Part shown: positions 1 to 8,547 of the stretch, piece after piece | Layout: each line of letters starts with the position of its first letter | Numbering within the stretch: position 1 is the stretch's first letter | DNA from: Lachnospiraceae bacterium | GTDB lineage: Bacteria > Bacillota > Clostridia > Lachnospirales > Lachnospiraceae | DNA length: 64,000 nt | Assembly: GCA_017450485.1 (NCBI GenBank) | Contig: JAFSTN010000042.1 | Span: 1 to 64,000, forward strand | Direction of reading: 5' to 3' | The notes under the pieces: model-generated | What the model was told of the DNA's origin: nothing | The model's database searches: none | Seen by the model: the letters and a program-made list of their open reading frames with translations, nothing else | Made by a program: the position numbers and the translations under genes

Positions 1-252
1 GCACCTATTAAGATGCTCTATGTGTCATGCGATTTTCAAGGTACTGATTGAGGCTTAAGCCTGCCTCCAAGCTATCTAAAACATCTCTTGATGTTTTATT
101 CAAAAATACTCATTTTTCTGTTGACTTTTAATAGTTAGTCTTTCGCTCTAAACCGGAAATTGCCTGTTGATCTAAGCTCGCGGTGAATGCTCGCTCACAA
201 ATTACATTATATCATCCGACACCTTAATTGCACGCAGATATTGTATTTCATT
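1..252. other. Non-coding left edge with hairpin and possible leftward promoter
   Basis: No coding frame is convincing here. A perfect hairpin lies at 78-97 (8-bp arms AAAACATC/GATGTTTT, 4-nt loop). On the minus strand an extended -10 box (TGATATAAT, read from 214 to 206) could start a transcript leaving the window on the left. The minus-strand text around 30-50 reads like the spacer or leader found beside rRNA genes in Firmicutes (ACCTTGAAAATCGCAT). That resemblance is from memory only; the neighbouring sequence is not visible. Confidence 0.3.
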
Positions 253-1140
253 TCACAGTATGGGCACTCGCCCCGCTACCACACGGTCAAGCCCGGCGTA
301 ATCCGGGATCACTTCCACATCCGCAAACCCGGCTTCACGCATGAGTGCACTCACCGATGGTCCCTGATCATATCCTATCTCCAGGAAAAGCTCTCCGCCC
401 TTTATCAGATGCGCCTGTGCCCCGTCTATTATCCTGCGTATGATATCCAGTCCGTCATCTCCGCCGTCCAGCGCGAGACGCGGTTCATATTTCTTTACCT
501 CGGGTTCCAGCGTGTCTATCACATCAGCCGGAATATACGGAGGATTGGAGACAATGATATCAAACGTTATCGGTGTGACCATCTCGGTCAACGCGCCATA
601 CAAGTCGCCCTGCAAAAAGCTGATCCCCGTTGCATCTCCGGCAGTCCCGCCATCCACGGCCGCACCAAGTATCGCTTCCGCATTCTCCTGTGCCAGCGCA
701 AGAGCCTCCGCCGATATATCGACTCCCACACCCTCGCATCCGTTGGAATACTTCAGCAGGCTGATGAGTATGCATCCGGTACCGGTACACAGATCCAGGA
801 TCCGCATACCGTCATGCAGCCTGCCCATAACAGTCTCAACCATGATCTCGGTATCGGGTCTGGGTATGAGTACCCCAGGCCTGACGGCAAACGAAAGCCC
901 CATGAAATCCCACCTGCCGTATATATACTGCAGCGGTTCTCTCATGAGGCGTCTCTTAACTATAGTCTGTATTTCATTATATATATCGGACGTTATCTCA
1001 TCGTCCGGTCTGCCGTGGATATCCGTAGCGGACAGTCCGGCAGTCTCACACAATATGATGCGTGCTTCCGAATCGGCATCTTCTATGCCGGCGGAAGTCA
1101 ACTGTTCTATGATCTCATTCCGCGTCTGAAGTATCGTCAT
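253..1140 (-). CDS. prmC: Release factor glutamine methyltransferase PrmC
   Basis: Transfers a methyl group from S-adenosylmethionine to the glutamine of the GGQ motif in release factors RF1 and RF2, in the cytoplasm. The 295-residue length is usual for the family. An N-terminal helical domain leads to the PRPDTE signature near residues 93-98, the SAM-binding loop DLCTGTGC at 116-123, and the catalytic NPPY motif at 199-202 that binds the substrate glutamine. It starts 3 nt after the DUF1385 stop with no clear ribosome site, so translation is probably coupled. The order rpmE-DUF1385-prmC recurs in Firmicutes, usually followed by prfA, which would lie off the left edge. Confidence 0.95.
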   Translation of the reverse strand: MTILQTRNEIIEQLTSAGIEDADSEARIILCETAGLSATDIHGRPDDEITSDIYNEIQTIVKRRLMREPLQYIYGRWDFMGLSFAVRPGVLIPRPDTEIMVETVMGRLHDGMRILDLCTGTGCILISLLKYSNGCEGVGVDISAEALALAQENAEAILGAAVDGGTAGDATGISFLQGDLYGALTEMVTPITFDIIVSNPPYIPADVIDTLEPEVKKYEPRLALDGGDDGLDIIRRIIDGAQAHLIKGGELFLEIGYDQGPSVSALMREAGFADVEVIPDYAGLDRVVAGRVPIL

Positions 1141-1143
1141 GGC

Positions 1144-2232
1144 TTATATCGATGAATCATCGGAGCCGGAGTCCGTGGTGTCCGTATCGTCATCACCATC
1201 GGCCACAGCATCAGTATCGGTATCCGCATCTTCATCGAGGAATCCGTCGCCATCCTCATCCTTGATGGGGCCGTCATCCTCACCGGTATAGTCGTACCCG
1301 AACTCATCAAGCAGGAACTCTCTCCAGTCAAACACAGCCTCGACAGCAGCGATGGCGACCTCAGCCATACTCTCATCCGGCTCCCTGGTAGTGAGTCTCT
1401 GGAGCAGCATGCCGGGCGCGGATATGATAAATGTGAGCGGGTTATCGAATCTGCCCGCAAATCTGAGCAGTTCGTATGATATGCCTGCAACGACAGGTAT
1501 GAGCGCTATCCTGATCAGTATCTTCAGAGCCATATTATCGACTCTGATGAAAAAGAACACGATGATGCTGACAAGCACCACGAATAACAGGAAGCTGGTA
1601 CCGCATCTCTTATGCATGCGTGAGGAACGCATAACATTATGCACAGTCAGAGGTCTGCCGCGCTCGATGCAGTTGATGCATTTATGCTCGGCACCATGGT
1701 ACATATAGACCCGACGTATATCCTTCATCAGCGAAATAGCCACTATATATATGAGGAAGATCGCCAGTCTGATCACACCCTCTATGATAGCTATGAGCGA
1801 ATCATTTCTGATCCTGTCGGCCACCAGCCCCGTCAGATATACCGGAAGTACCATAAACAGGCCAACAGCCAGCACAACCGATACTATGCCTACGATTGTA
1901 GTTAGTGCCTTGTCGGACAATCCTTTTCCGGATGAACCGGATCCGGATGTGTTCTTGTCATCAGCCTCTTCCTCGGCGTATATCTCAGCCGAGAAATTCA
2001 GGGATCTCATGCCCAGTATCAGCGAATCTATGAAGCTGAATATTCCTCTTATAAATGGAATCTTCTTAAGCTTCTCATAGACCGAGTTCCTGTAGTTCTC
2101 TATGTCTACGGCTATCGTACCGTCAGACTTGCGGACCGCTATCGAATAGTGCTCCTCATTCTTCATCATTATGCCTTCGAGTACAGCCTGTCCTCCTATA
2201 CCGGAGTAATGCTTCTTTTGTTTTTTACTCAT
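1144..2232 (-). CDS. DUF1385 family membrane protein
   Basis: A 362-residue integral membrane protein of the DUF1385 family (relatives include B. subtilis YqhQ); its biochemical function is not established. It begins with the family signature GIGGQAVLEGIMM close to the start, then several hydrophobic segments around a conserved EHKCINCIE stretch. The final 40 or so residues are almost all Asp, Glu, Ser and Thr, an acidic tail that looks disordered. I chose the ATG at 2232 because GAAGGAT sits just upstream; an upstream in-frame start would run through the rpmE terminator. It lies between rpmE and prmC, a conserved arrangement. Confidence 0.85.
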   Translation of the reverse strand: MSKKQKKHYSGIGGQAVLEGIMMKNEEHYSIAVRKSDGTIAVDIENYRNSVYEKLKKIPFIRGIFSFIDSLILGMRSLNFSAEIYAEEEADDKNTSGSGSSGKGLSDKALTTIVGIVSVVLAVGLFMVLPVYLTGLVADRIRNDSLIAIIEGVIRLAIFLIYIVAISLMKDIRRVYMYHGAEHKCINCIERGRPLTVHNVMRSSRMHKRCGTSFLLFVVLVSIIVFFFIRVDNMALKILIRIALIPVVAGISYELLRFAGRFDNPLTFIISAPGMLLQRLTTREPDESMAEVAIAAVEAVFDWREFLLDEFGYDYTGEDDGPIKDEDGDGFLDEDADTDTDAVADGDDDTDTTDSGSDDSSI

Positions 2233-2276
2233 ATCCTTCTCTTCGCCGGCGCACGTACGCCGGATCATCAGTGAAT

Positions 2277-2306
2277 AAAAAAGGGCCGGAGCATAAACCC
2301 CAACCC
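2277..2306 (-). terminator. Rho-independent terminator after rpmE
   Basis: On the minus strand the arms GGGTTGGGG and CTCCGGCCC (9 bp with G-T pairs) flank a 6-nt loop and are followed by TTTTTTAT. It lies 20 nt after the rpmE stop and before the DUF1385 start, so it would separate or attenuate rpmE from the genes behind it. Confidence 0.8.
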
Positions 2307-2327
2307 TTGCCATAGTTCAGAAATAAA

Positions 2328-2537
2328 TTACTTATTCTCGTCCATGCCGTACTTCTTATTGAACTTATCAATACGACCTCTGGCCTGAGCTGCTTTCTGC
2401 TGTCCGGTATAGAATGAGTGGCACTTGGAGCAAACTTCCACGTGGATACTCTCTTTGGTAGAACCGGTCACAAAAGTGTTGCCGCAGTTGCAGGTTACGG
2501 TAGCCTGATAGTACGCAGGATGTATACCTTCCTTCAT
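2328..2537 (-). CDS. rpmE: 50S ribosomal protein L31, zinc-binding type
   Basis: Component of the large ribosomal subunit. The 69 residues contain four cysteines, C16, C18, C36 and C39 (CxC then CxxC), marking the zinc-containing form of L31, as opposed to the cysteine-free form made under zinc starvation. The ribosome site TAGGAGG lies 5 nt before the ATG. A strong terminator follows. The zinc efflux operon lies nearby at 4.3-6.9 kb; whether the two are co-regulated cannot be seen here. Confidence 0.97.
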   Translation of the reverse strand: MKEGIHPAYYQATVTCNCGNTFVTGSTKESIHVEVCSKCHSFYTGQQKAAQARGRIDKFNKKYGMDENK

Positions 2538-2676
2538 GTTGCCTCCTAACTATATATAAACAAAACAGTTACATTTCTCATCCCATGCTGCCTTATACGA
2601 CAGCTTTTTAATGATACGCTACTAATATGCATGATGTCAAGATGTATTTTTCTTCTATTATTATGAAAAAAGACTA

Positions 2677-2704
2677 TTGCTTTTCTGAACCGCGGTGTTA
2701 TAAT
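2677..2704 (+). promoter_or_regulatory. Sigma-A promoter for the MATE gene
   Basis: TTGCTT at 2677-2682 and a perfect TATAAT at 2699-2704 with a 16-bp spacer. The predicted transcript starts near 2711 and reaches the MATE start at 2765. Confidence 0.75.
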
Positions 2705-2764
2705 GGCACTCGAAAGGATAAGGGTTTAACGTCAAACTTTAGTAATAGAGGTAATTTATATAAT

Positions 2765-4168
2765 ATGGCGAAAGCAACATTGAAATCACATACCCTGAAT
2801 ATGACTGAGGGGAATCCTACGGGGTTGCTCGTACGGTTTGCGATACCCATGCTGATAGGCAATCTTTTTCAGCAGGTGTATAACGTAGTCGATTCCATTA
2901 TAGTAGGAAGGTATATCGGAGCAGAAGCGCTGGCGGCAGTCGGAGCCACATCTTCGACCACCTTCCTGTTCTTTGCACTGTGCAACGGTATCGGAAACGG
3001 CGGCGGAATAGTCACATCACAATGTTTCGGTACGGGCGATGACCGCAAGGTCAAGACCTGCATCGTGAACACGGCATATCTGATGATGGCCATGTCGATA
3101 CTCGTCGGTGCTTTGGCCTTTCTGATATCCAGACCGCTGCTGGTGCTGCTCGACACTCCTGCCGACATTATGGCGGATTCGCTTGTTTATCTCCGATTCC
3201 AGTGTATAGGCATCATATTCATAGCGGTATATAACTACGCTGCATCCATGCTGCGGGCTCTCGGGGATTCCAGGACTCCTCTGTATTTCCTGATATTCTC
3301 CTGCCTGCTCAACACCGTACTGGATCTGTTCTTTGTGACCAGACTTCATATGGGAGTAGCCGGTGCGGCATTCGCCACGGTAGTTTCACAGCTTATATCA
3401 GGTGCAGCCTGTCTCGTATTTGCCTTTAAGACCAACGAGTACTTTAAGCTGGACCGCGAGCACATGCGTCCCGACAGGGATATGATCTCACGTGCGCTCA
3501 AGCTGGGCATCCCGCTCTCCATGCAGTTCGCCATGATATCCATCTCATGCATGGTCCTTCAGAGAGTGGTAAACGGATTCGGTGCTGTAGCTGTAGCGGC
3601 ATTCACCGCCACCAGCCGTATTGAGATGGTCATTCATCAGCCTTATCAGACACTAGGGCAAGCACTGTCCACTTACTGCGGACAGAACTACGGTGCGAAG
3701 AAGAACGACCGCGTGGTACTCGGTCTTAAGAAGGGTACGTTGCTCATGGTGATCTTCTCCATCATCATGCTTCCGGTGATGCAGCTCTTCTGTGAGCCCA
3801 TTATCAGAATATTCGTTGAGGACAACGAAGTCATCGCCATGGGAGCACAAGCCATCAGGATCACCTCTCTCTTCTATGTATTCCTCGGCGTGATCTATGT
3901 GGTCAGAGGTGTATTGAACGGCATCGGCGATTCGGTATTTGCCTTTATCAACGGTGTTGTGGAAGTCATCTGCAGACTTATCTTCCCGGCTCTCATGACC
4001 GCCATGCCGATCATGGGACTGTGGGGCATCTGGTGGAGCGTAGGTGTGACCTGGTTCATCAGCGGATTCACCGCATATCTCAGATATGTATGGTACAAGA
4101 GGAAACTGTTCGAAGGATCAGAACAGATGGAACCCCGTCATTACAAACCACTCATCGCTGCGAAATAA
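2765..4168 (+). CDS. MATE-family multidrug/cation antiporter
   Basis: Predicted efflux pump of the MATE family, cytoplasmic membrane, exchanging drugs or metabolites for Na+ or H+. The chosen ATG at 2765 gives 467 residues, normal for the family; the frame is open back to 2627, but that part overlaps the promoter and has no ribosome site, whereas AGAGG precedes 2765. The protein begins with the typical MTEGNPTGLLVRFAIP segment, has about 12 hydrophobic helices, and shows QQVYNVVDSIIVGR and GGIVTSQCFG motifs typical of the NorM/DinF-like clade. The gene is monocistronic, with its own promoter and terminator. The substrate is unknown. Confidence 0.9.
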   Translation: MAKATLKSHTLNMTEGNPTGLLVRFAIPMLIGNLFQQVYNVVDSIIVGRYIGAEALAAVGATSSTTFLFFALCNGIGNGGGIVTSQCFGTGDDRKVKTCIVNTAYLMMAMSILVGALAFLISRPLLVLLDTPADIMADSLVYLRFQCIGIIFIAVYNYAASMLRALGDSRTPLYFLIFSCLLNTVLDLFFVTRLHMGVAGAAFATVVSQLISGAACLVFAFKTNEYFKLDREHMRPDRDMISRALKLGIPLSMQFAMISISCMVLQRVVNGFGAVAVAAFTATSRIEMVIHQPYQTLGQALSTYCGQNYGAKKNDRVVLGLKKGTLLMVIFSIIMLPVMQLFCEPIIRIFVEDNEVIAMGAQAIRITSLFYVFLGVIYVVRGVLNGIGDSVFAFINGVVEVICRLIFPALMTAMPIMGLWGIWWSVGVTWFISGFTAYLRYVWYKRKLFEGSEQMEPRHYKPLIAAK

Positions 4169-4207
4169 CTGCCGGTCACCTTTATATTTTCTATAAGTAA
4201 ACTGTTG

Positions 4208-4233
4208 ACACCCTCTTCGGAGGGTGTTATTAT
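4208..4233 (+). terminator. Rho-independent terminator after the MATE gene
   Basis: Perfect 8-bp stem ACACCCTC/GAGGGTGT closed by a UUCG tetraloop (4216-4219), then TATTATTTGTTT. It isolates the MATE gene from the metal operon that follows. Confidence 0.85.
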
Positions 4234-4241
4234 TTGTTTAT

Positions 4242-4263
4242 CATATGAACGATTGCTCATATG
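4242..4263 (+). promoter_or_regulatory. ArsR/SmtB-type operator of the metal-efflux operon
   Basis: Dyad CATATGAAC-GATT-GCTCATATG: 9-nt arms with one mismatch around a 4-nt centre, matching the ATATGARC/GYTCATAT form of zinc-responsive ArsR-family operators. It lies between the MATE terminator and the first gene of the operon that encodes the repressor (6579-6881). A TTGTTT -35-like box at 4234-4239 would place the operator over the promoter; the -10 box is not clear. Confidence 0.7.
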
Positions 4264-4340
4264 TTTGATTGTTCAAGACATCAGGAACACACTAACCAGA
4301 CATCAACTCAGTACAGCACAAGCACATGAAGGAGAGACCT

Positions 4341-4559
4341 ATGAAAAAGAGTTACAAGATCGAAGTAGACTGTGCGGCATGCGCCGACAAGATGGAGCAG
4401 GCAGCAAAGAAAACCGCCGGAGTAAAAGATGCAGTTGTCAATTTCATGGCACTCAAGATGAACGTTGAATTCGAAGATGATGCCGATCACAAGGCCGTAA
4501 TGCAGGAAGTACTCAAGAACTGCAAGAAGGTCGAAGACGACTGCGAGATCTATCTGTAA
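4341..4559 (+). CDS. Small heavy-metal-associated (HMA) domain protein
   Basis: A 72-residue single HMA domain, a cytoplasmic metal chaperone or the detached N-terminal metal-binding domain of the ATPase encoded next. The metal site is DCAAC (CxxC) at residues 10-14. I chose the ATG at 4341 because GGAG sits 6 nt upstream; the ORF can start 5 codons earlier. The ATPase 67 nt downstream has no HMA domain of its own, which suggests the two proteins work together. The fold is the same as copper chaperone CopZ, but the Zn/Cd-type ATPase and SmtB-type repressor argue for zinc or cadmium, so I give no copper-specific symbol. Confidence 0.85.
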   Translation: MKKSYKIEVDCAACADKMEQAAKKTAGVKDAVVNFMALKMNVEFEDDADHKAVMQEVLKNCKKVEDDCEIYL

Positions 4560-4626
4560 AGATACCACGAAAAAGCGACAGACGCCGCATCGATTCCGAA
4601 AGCATCAGCAAGCCAGGACAAGGACA

Positions 4627-6537
4627 ATGACAAAGAAACAACGCAAAGTACTTATAAGAATTATAATCACCGCAGTCGCCATGATCGCACTGTTCTTCAT
4701 ACCATTCGGTGAGGGTCTTATCCCCGCCGTAATCAGATTCCTCCTGTATCTGGCCGTATATCTGGTCATAGGATACGATATCCTGCGCAAAGCTTTCAAA
4801 GGGATAATGAACAGGCAGGTATTCGATGAGAATTTCCTGATGGCAACGGCAACGGTCGGCGCTTTTGCTCTGGCCATATACACGCGCAGCGGTGATTACA
4901 ACGAAGCTATAGCCGTTATGCTCTTCTATCAGATCGGCGAGCTTTTCCAGAGCTATGCCGTAGGAAAGAGCAGGCGCAACATATCCGATCTGATGGATAT
5001 CAGACCCGACTATGCGATGATCGAGCAGGATGGTGAACTGGTAAGCGTGGATCCCGATGAAGTACCTGTGGGAAGCATCATCACCGTCAGAGTCGGTGAC
5101 AAGATACCGATCGACGGGCGCGTGATCTCAGGTAACACCACTTTAAACACTGCCGCCCTCACCGGCGAAAGCATGCCTCGCGAAGCGGGCCCCGGCGATG
5201 ATGTTATCAGCGGCTGCATCAACCTGACATCTCCTATCCGTATAGAGACTACCAGAGAATTCGGTGAGTCGACCGTATCCAGGATACTTGAGCTGGTAGA
5301 GAATTCCAGCTCCAATAAATCCAGATCCGAGAACTTCATCAGCAGGTTTGCACGTGTTTATACCCCTCTGGTATGTTATCTGGCACTTGCTTTAGCCATA
5401 CTCCCTCCGCTTGTAAACGGACTCGTGTTACATAACGGGTGGAATTTCAGTACGTGGATATACAGAGCATTGACTTTCCTGGTCATCAGTTGTCCATGTG
5501 CTCTCGTGATCAGCATTCCACTGACATTTTTCGCCGGTATAGGCGGAGCCTCTCATGCCGGTGTACTGGTGAAAGGCTCCAACTATCTGGAAGCCTTATC
5601 CAAAACGTCCTATGTGGTCATGGATAAGACCGGTACTCTGACACAGGGAATGTTCGCGGTAACCGATATACATACCGACGGCATCAGCCGCGATGACTTC
5701 CTGCGATATGCAGCCGTATGCGAGCATACTTCTACACACCCCATCGCACAGTGTCTGTGCAGGGCATACGAAGAAGAACATCCCGGTACTGCACTGCCGG
5801 AAGCAGATGAGCTGTCGGAGATCAGCGGACACGGAGTAGTCGCACGTATCGAAGGACACGAATGCCTGATCGGCAACACCAAGCTGATGTCCTCACACAA
5901 TATCACGATCCCCGCCGGAGCTGCACAGGGCGGTACGCAGATACATATGGCACTGGATGGCGTATATGTCGGATATGCGGTGATAGATGACGTGATCAAG
6001 CCCACTTCATCGGCTGCCATAGCTCAGTTGCGCAAGCAGAATGTAAAGCGTATAGTTATGCTTACAGGCGACGCTGATGCTCCCGCTCAGCGGATCGCAG
6101 GCGAGCTGGGTATTACCGAAGTTTATTCCGAGCTTCTGCCCGAAGATAAAGTGAGCAAGGTTGAGGAGCTTCTGTCCTGCAAGTCCGACTCCGAGGTACT
6201 CGCATTCGTCGGTGACGGTATCAACGATGCACCCGTTCTTTCCAGAGCAGACATCGGCATCGCAATGGGCGCACTCGGCTCTGATGCCGCGATAGAAGCC
6301 GCGGATGTCGTATTGATGGATGACGACCCGCTGAAGATCAGCCGTGCCATCGCCATATCGCGCAAATGCATGCGTATCGTATATGAGAACATCTGGTTTG
6401 CTCTCGGTGTGAAGATCCTGTGTCTGATACTCGGAGCAGTCGGTATCGCGAATATGTGGCTTGCCATTTTTGCGGATGTCGGAGTTATGGTCATAGCCAT
6501 ATTGAACGCGATCAGAGCTCTGCGGATCAGGAACTGA
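4627..6537 (+). CDS. Zn/Cd/Pb-translocating P1B-type ATPase
   Basis: ATP-driven export of divalent soft metals across the cytoplasmic membrane. 636 residues. Visible in order: membrane helices, actuator-domain TGES at 179-182, the membrane metal site CPC at 289-291 within the Zn/Cd-type CPCALVISIPL context, the phosphorylated aspartate in DKTGTLT (333-339), a THP motif, the nucleotide-binding GHG motif, and GDGINDAP. The last helices contain a lysine (VKILCL) and FADVGV, the Lys/Asp pair typical of ZntA/CadA-type pumps. There is no N-terminal HMA domain; that module is supplied by the preceding small gene. It lies in an operon with the SmtB-like repressor. Confidence 0.92.
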   Translation: MTKKQRKVLIRIIITAVAMIALFFIPFGEGLIPAVIRFLLYLAVYLVIGYDILRKAFKGIMNRQVFDENFLMATATVGAFALAIYTRSGDYNEAIAVMLFYQIGELFQSYAVGKSRRNISDLMDIRPDYAMIEQDGELVSVDPDEVPVGSIITVRVGDKIPIDGRVISGNTTLNTAALTGESMPREAGPGDDVISGCINLTSPIRIETTREFGESTVSRILELVENSSSNKSRSENFISRFARVYTPLVCYLALALAILPPLVNGLVLHNGWNFSTWIYRALTFLVISCPCALVISIPLTFFAGIGGASHAGVLVKGSNYLEALSKTSYVVMDKTGTLTQGMFAVTDIHTDGISRDDFLRYAAVCEHTSTHPIAQCLCRAYEEEHPGTALPEADELSEISGHGVVARIEGHECLIGNTKLMSSHNITIPAGAAQGGTQIHMALDGVYVGYAVIDDVIKPTSSAAIAQLRKQNVKRIVMLTGDADAPAQRIAGELGITEVYSELLPEDKVSKVEELLSCKSDSEVLAFVGDGINDAPVLSRADIGIAMGALGSDAAIEAADVVLMDDDPLKISRAIAISRKCMRIVYENIWFALGVKILCLILGAVGIANMWLAIFADVGVMVIAILNAIRALRIRN

Positions 6538-6578
6538 GTATTTTACCTCGATTCCGAATAAACCGAAACGGAGAAGAT

Positions 6579-6881
6579 ATGAGTAATATGCATACAGAAA
6601 ATACACATACAGAGGAAGTGGCTGAGCTTTTCAAGGTATTCGGAGACAGCACCAGACTGCGTATCATGCATACACTCTTCGATTCCGAACTGTGCGTTCA
6701 GGATATCGCGGAGAAGCTCGATATGACTCAGTCAGCCATATCCCACCAGCTCAAAGTATTAAAAAACTCGCATCTGGTCAAAAGCAGACGCGAGGGCAAG
6801 CAGATTATGTATGCCCTTGACGATGACCATGTAAGAACGATCATCGCCATGGGCATGGAACATATCGAAGAATTACACTGA
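6579..6881 (+). CDS. ArsR/SmtB-family zinc-responsive repressor
   Basis: A 100-residue winged-helix repressor that should release DNA when it binds zinc or a similar metal. The helix-turn-helix lies around LCVQDIAEKLDMTQSAISHQL (38-58, listed here as a region, not a continuous quote of the gene). The alpha-5 metal site is complete: D82, H84, H95 and E98, with exactly the D-x-H-x10-H-x2-E spacing of cyanobacterial SmtB. Only one of the two alpha-3 cysteines is kept (C39), so sensing through alpha-5 is expected. Start at 6579 follows GGAGAAG. It is the last gene of the efflux operon and probably binds the dyad at 4242-4263. Confidence 0.9.
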   Translation: MSNMHTENTHTEEVAELFKVFGDSTRLRIMHTLFDSELCVQDIAEKLDMTQSAISHQLKVLKNSHLVKSRREGKQIMYALDDDHVRTIIAMGMEHIEELH

Positions 6882-6904
6882 ACCTGTCGATTCAGCAGTT
6901 TTTT
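6878..6904 (+). terminator. Weak terminator at the arsR-rho junction
   Basis: CTGAA/TTCAG (5 bp, 8-nt loop) followed by CAG and six T residues, overlapping the stop codon of the repressor. The stem is short, so this is only a possible terminator between convergent genes. Confidence 0.4.
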
Positions 6905-8349
6905 CAGAATATCCTTCTCTTCTTGACCATCTGTACGAACTCCGAGTTCGTTCTGGTCTTGGAGAACAGATCCAGTATCTGATCGGCCGCCTCTTCAGGC
7001 TTCAACGCATTGAAAGCCTTACGGATGATATTGATGGCTTCAAGCTCCTCGGATGAGAGCAGCAGATCTTCTCTTCTGGTACTGGACTTGGGCAGATCGA
7101 TCGCAGGGAATACTCTTCTCTCGGAGAGTTTGCGGTCGAGTACCATTTCCATGTTACCTGTTCCCTTGAATTCCTCATATACCACATCATCCATCTTGGA
7201 ACCGGTCTCAACGAGTGCGGTAGCCAGGATAGTCAGGCTGCCTCCTTCACGCATGTTACGTGCCGCACCGAAGAATCTCTTGGGCATATGCAGAGCCGCG
7301 GGATCAAGACCGCCGGACAGAGTACGTCCGGAAGGTGATACTGTCAGGTTATAAGCTCTGGCCAGTCTCGTGATGGAGTCGAGCAGGATCATAACGTCTT
7401 TTCCGTGCTCTACGAGCCTGCGTGCTCGCTCTATGACCATCTCCGACACTCTCTTATGATGCTCGGGAAGCTCATCAAATGTTGAGTAGATGACCTCAAC
7501 GTTTCTGCCTGCTATAGCTTCCTTGATATCGGTTACTTCCTCGGGACGCTCATCGATGAGCAGGATGATCAGATGTATATCCGGGTTATTATGCTTGACC
7601 GATCTGGCCACCTCTTTGAGCAGTGTGGTCTTACCGGCCTTGGGAGGTGATACGATCATACCACGCTGTCCCTTGCCTACCGGACATATCAGATCCATGA
7701 TCCTCATGGATGAAGCTACTCCGGGATATTCGAGCTGTATGCGCTCGTTGGGGAATATAGGAGTCAGATCCTCGAAGTTCGGACGCTTTGCGGCTACTTC
7801 GGGAGCGTATCCGTTTATGCTCTTTAAGTACAGCAGTGCCGAGAATTTCTCATTACCGGTCTTGGCCTTGGTATGCCCCTCCAGGATATCTCCGGTCTTT
7901 AATCCGAACCGTCTGATCTGTGCGGGTGCTACATATACGTCATTTTCACCCGGCAGGTAATTCTCACACCTGATGAATCCGAATCCGTCCGGCATTACCT
8001 CCAGGATTCCGTGTGCTTTCGATCCTCCCTGAGCCTCGGGACTGTTGGGATCGAACTCATCCTGTGCGGATTCGGAAGCATCCTCGCCCTTCTTTTCACC
8101 CGAAGCTTTGGCAGCCGTTGCGGCAGCGGATGACTTTGCTTCAGGAGCCGCTACCGAGGCAGGCACGGGCTTGCGTCCTACAGCATCGGGACGCGTATCC
8201 TCGGACACGTCAGCTTCCTGATGGTCTTTTTCAAGCATCAGTTCAATGATGTCTTCCTTTTTCGCCGACGCGGGGATCTTGATATCCCTGGTCTTAGCCA
8301 GCGCTCTTAAGTCCGCCAGCTTCAGCGACTCATATTGTTCTCTGGTCAT
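6904..8349 (-). CDS. rho: Transcription termination factor Rho
   Basis: Hexameric RNA-dependent ATPase that terminates transcription. 481 residues: N-terminal Rho_N helical domain (LADLRALAKTRDIKIPASAK), a 60-residue Ala/Glu/Ser-rich insertion around 45-110, the cold-shock-type RNA-binding domain (GILEVMPDGFGFIR), then the ATPase core with Walker A SPPKAGKTT and LLIDERPEEVTD. The C-terminal part is highly conserved. The low-complexity insertion is longer than in E. coli Rho; such insertions are known in Firmicutes and Actinobacteria. A 198-nt spacer separates it from the gene upstream. Confidence 0.97.
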   Translation of the reverse strand: MTREQYESLKLADLRALAKTRDIKIPASAKKEDIIELMLEKDHQEADVSEDTRPDAVGRKPVPASVAAPEAKSSAAATAAKASGEKKGEDASESAQDEFDPNSPEAQGGSKAHGILEVMPDGFGFIRCENYLPGENDVYVAPAQIRRFGLKTGDILEGHTKAKTGNEKFSALLYLKSINGYAPEVAAKRPNFEDLTPIFPNERIQLEYPGVASSMRIMDLICPVGKGQRGMIVSPPKAGKTTLLKEVARSVKHNNPDIHLIILLIDERPEEVTDIKEAIAGRNVEVIYSTFDELPEHHKRVSEMVIERARRLVEHGKDVMILLDSITRLARAYNLTVSPSGRTLSGGLDPAALHMPKRFFGAARNMREGGSLTILATALVETGSKMDDVVYEEFKGTGNMEMVLDRKLSERRVFPAIDLPKSSTRREDLLLSSEELEAINIIRKAFNALKPEEAADQILDLFSKTRTNSEFVQMVKKRRIF

Positions 8350-8491
8350 TAATAATCCTCCCTGTATATAAAAATAAATGTTAAGGTTCGTTGTTTCTTA
8401 AGTTTATTAATCTGGGATATTCGGCAGATCTGCCACGCCCTGAGATTTGATAATATACTGTAATTCTATATGCGAAGATTCTTTCTTTTAT

Positions 8492-8515
8492 GCGCCCGGG
8501 GATGATCCCGGGCGC
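8492..8515 (-). repeat. GC-rich hairpin between the FliD-like gene and rho
   Basis: Perfect 9-bp inverted repeat GCGCCCGGG/CCCGGGCGC with a 6-nt loop, 33 nt after the stop of the FliD-like gene. On the minus strand the sequence after it is ATAAAAGAAA, not T-rich, so it is not a classical intrinsic terminator. It may halt processing, protect an mRNA end or lie in the rho leader. Confidence 0.55.
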
Positions 8516-8547
8516 GCAAGCCCTGTATACGGATGTTTAAGTACGGA

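Noticed and set aside
187..1155. 322-codon open frame on the plus strand opposite prmC
   Set aside because: Antisense to prmC, whose NPPY and SAM motifs are intact; protein text is low quality and unrelated to any family I know.
4341..4559. Copper chaperone CopZ
   Set aside because: The HMA fold fits, but the linked ATPase is of the Zn/Cd type and the repressor of the SmtB type, so a copper-specific name is not justified.
8492..8515. Intrinsic terminator after the FliD-like gene
   Set aside because: The hairpin is strong but is followed on the minus strand by an A-rich run, not T residues; recorded as a hairpin only.
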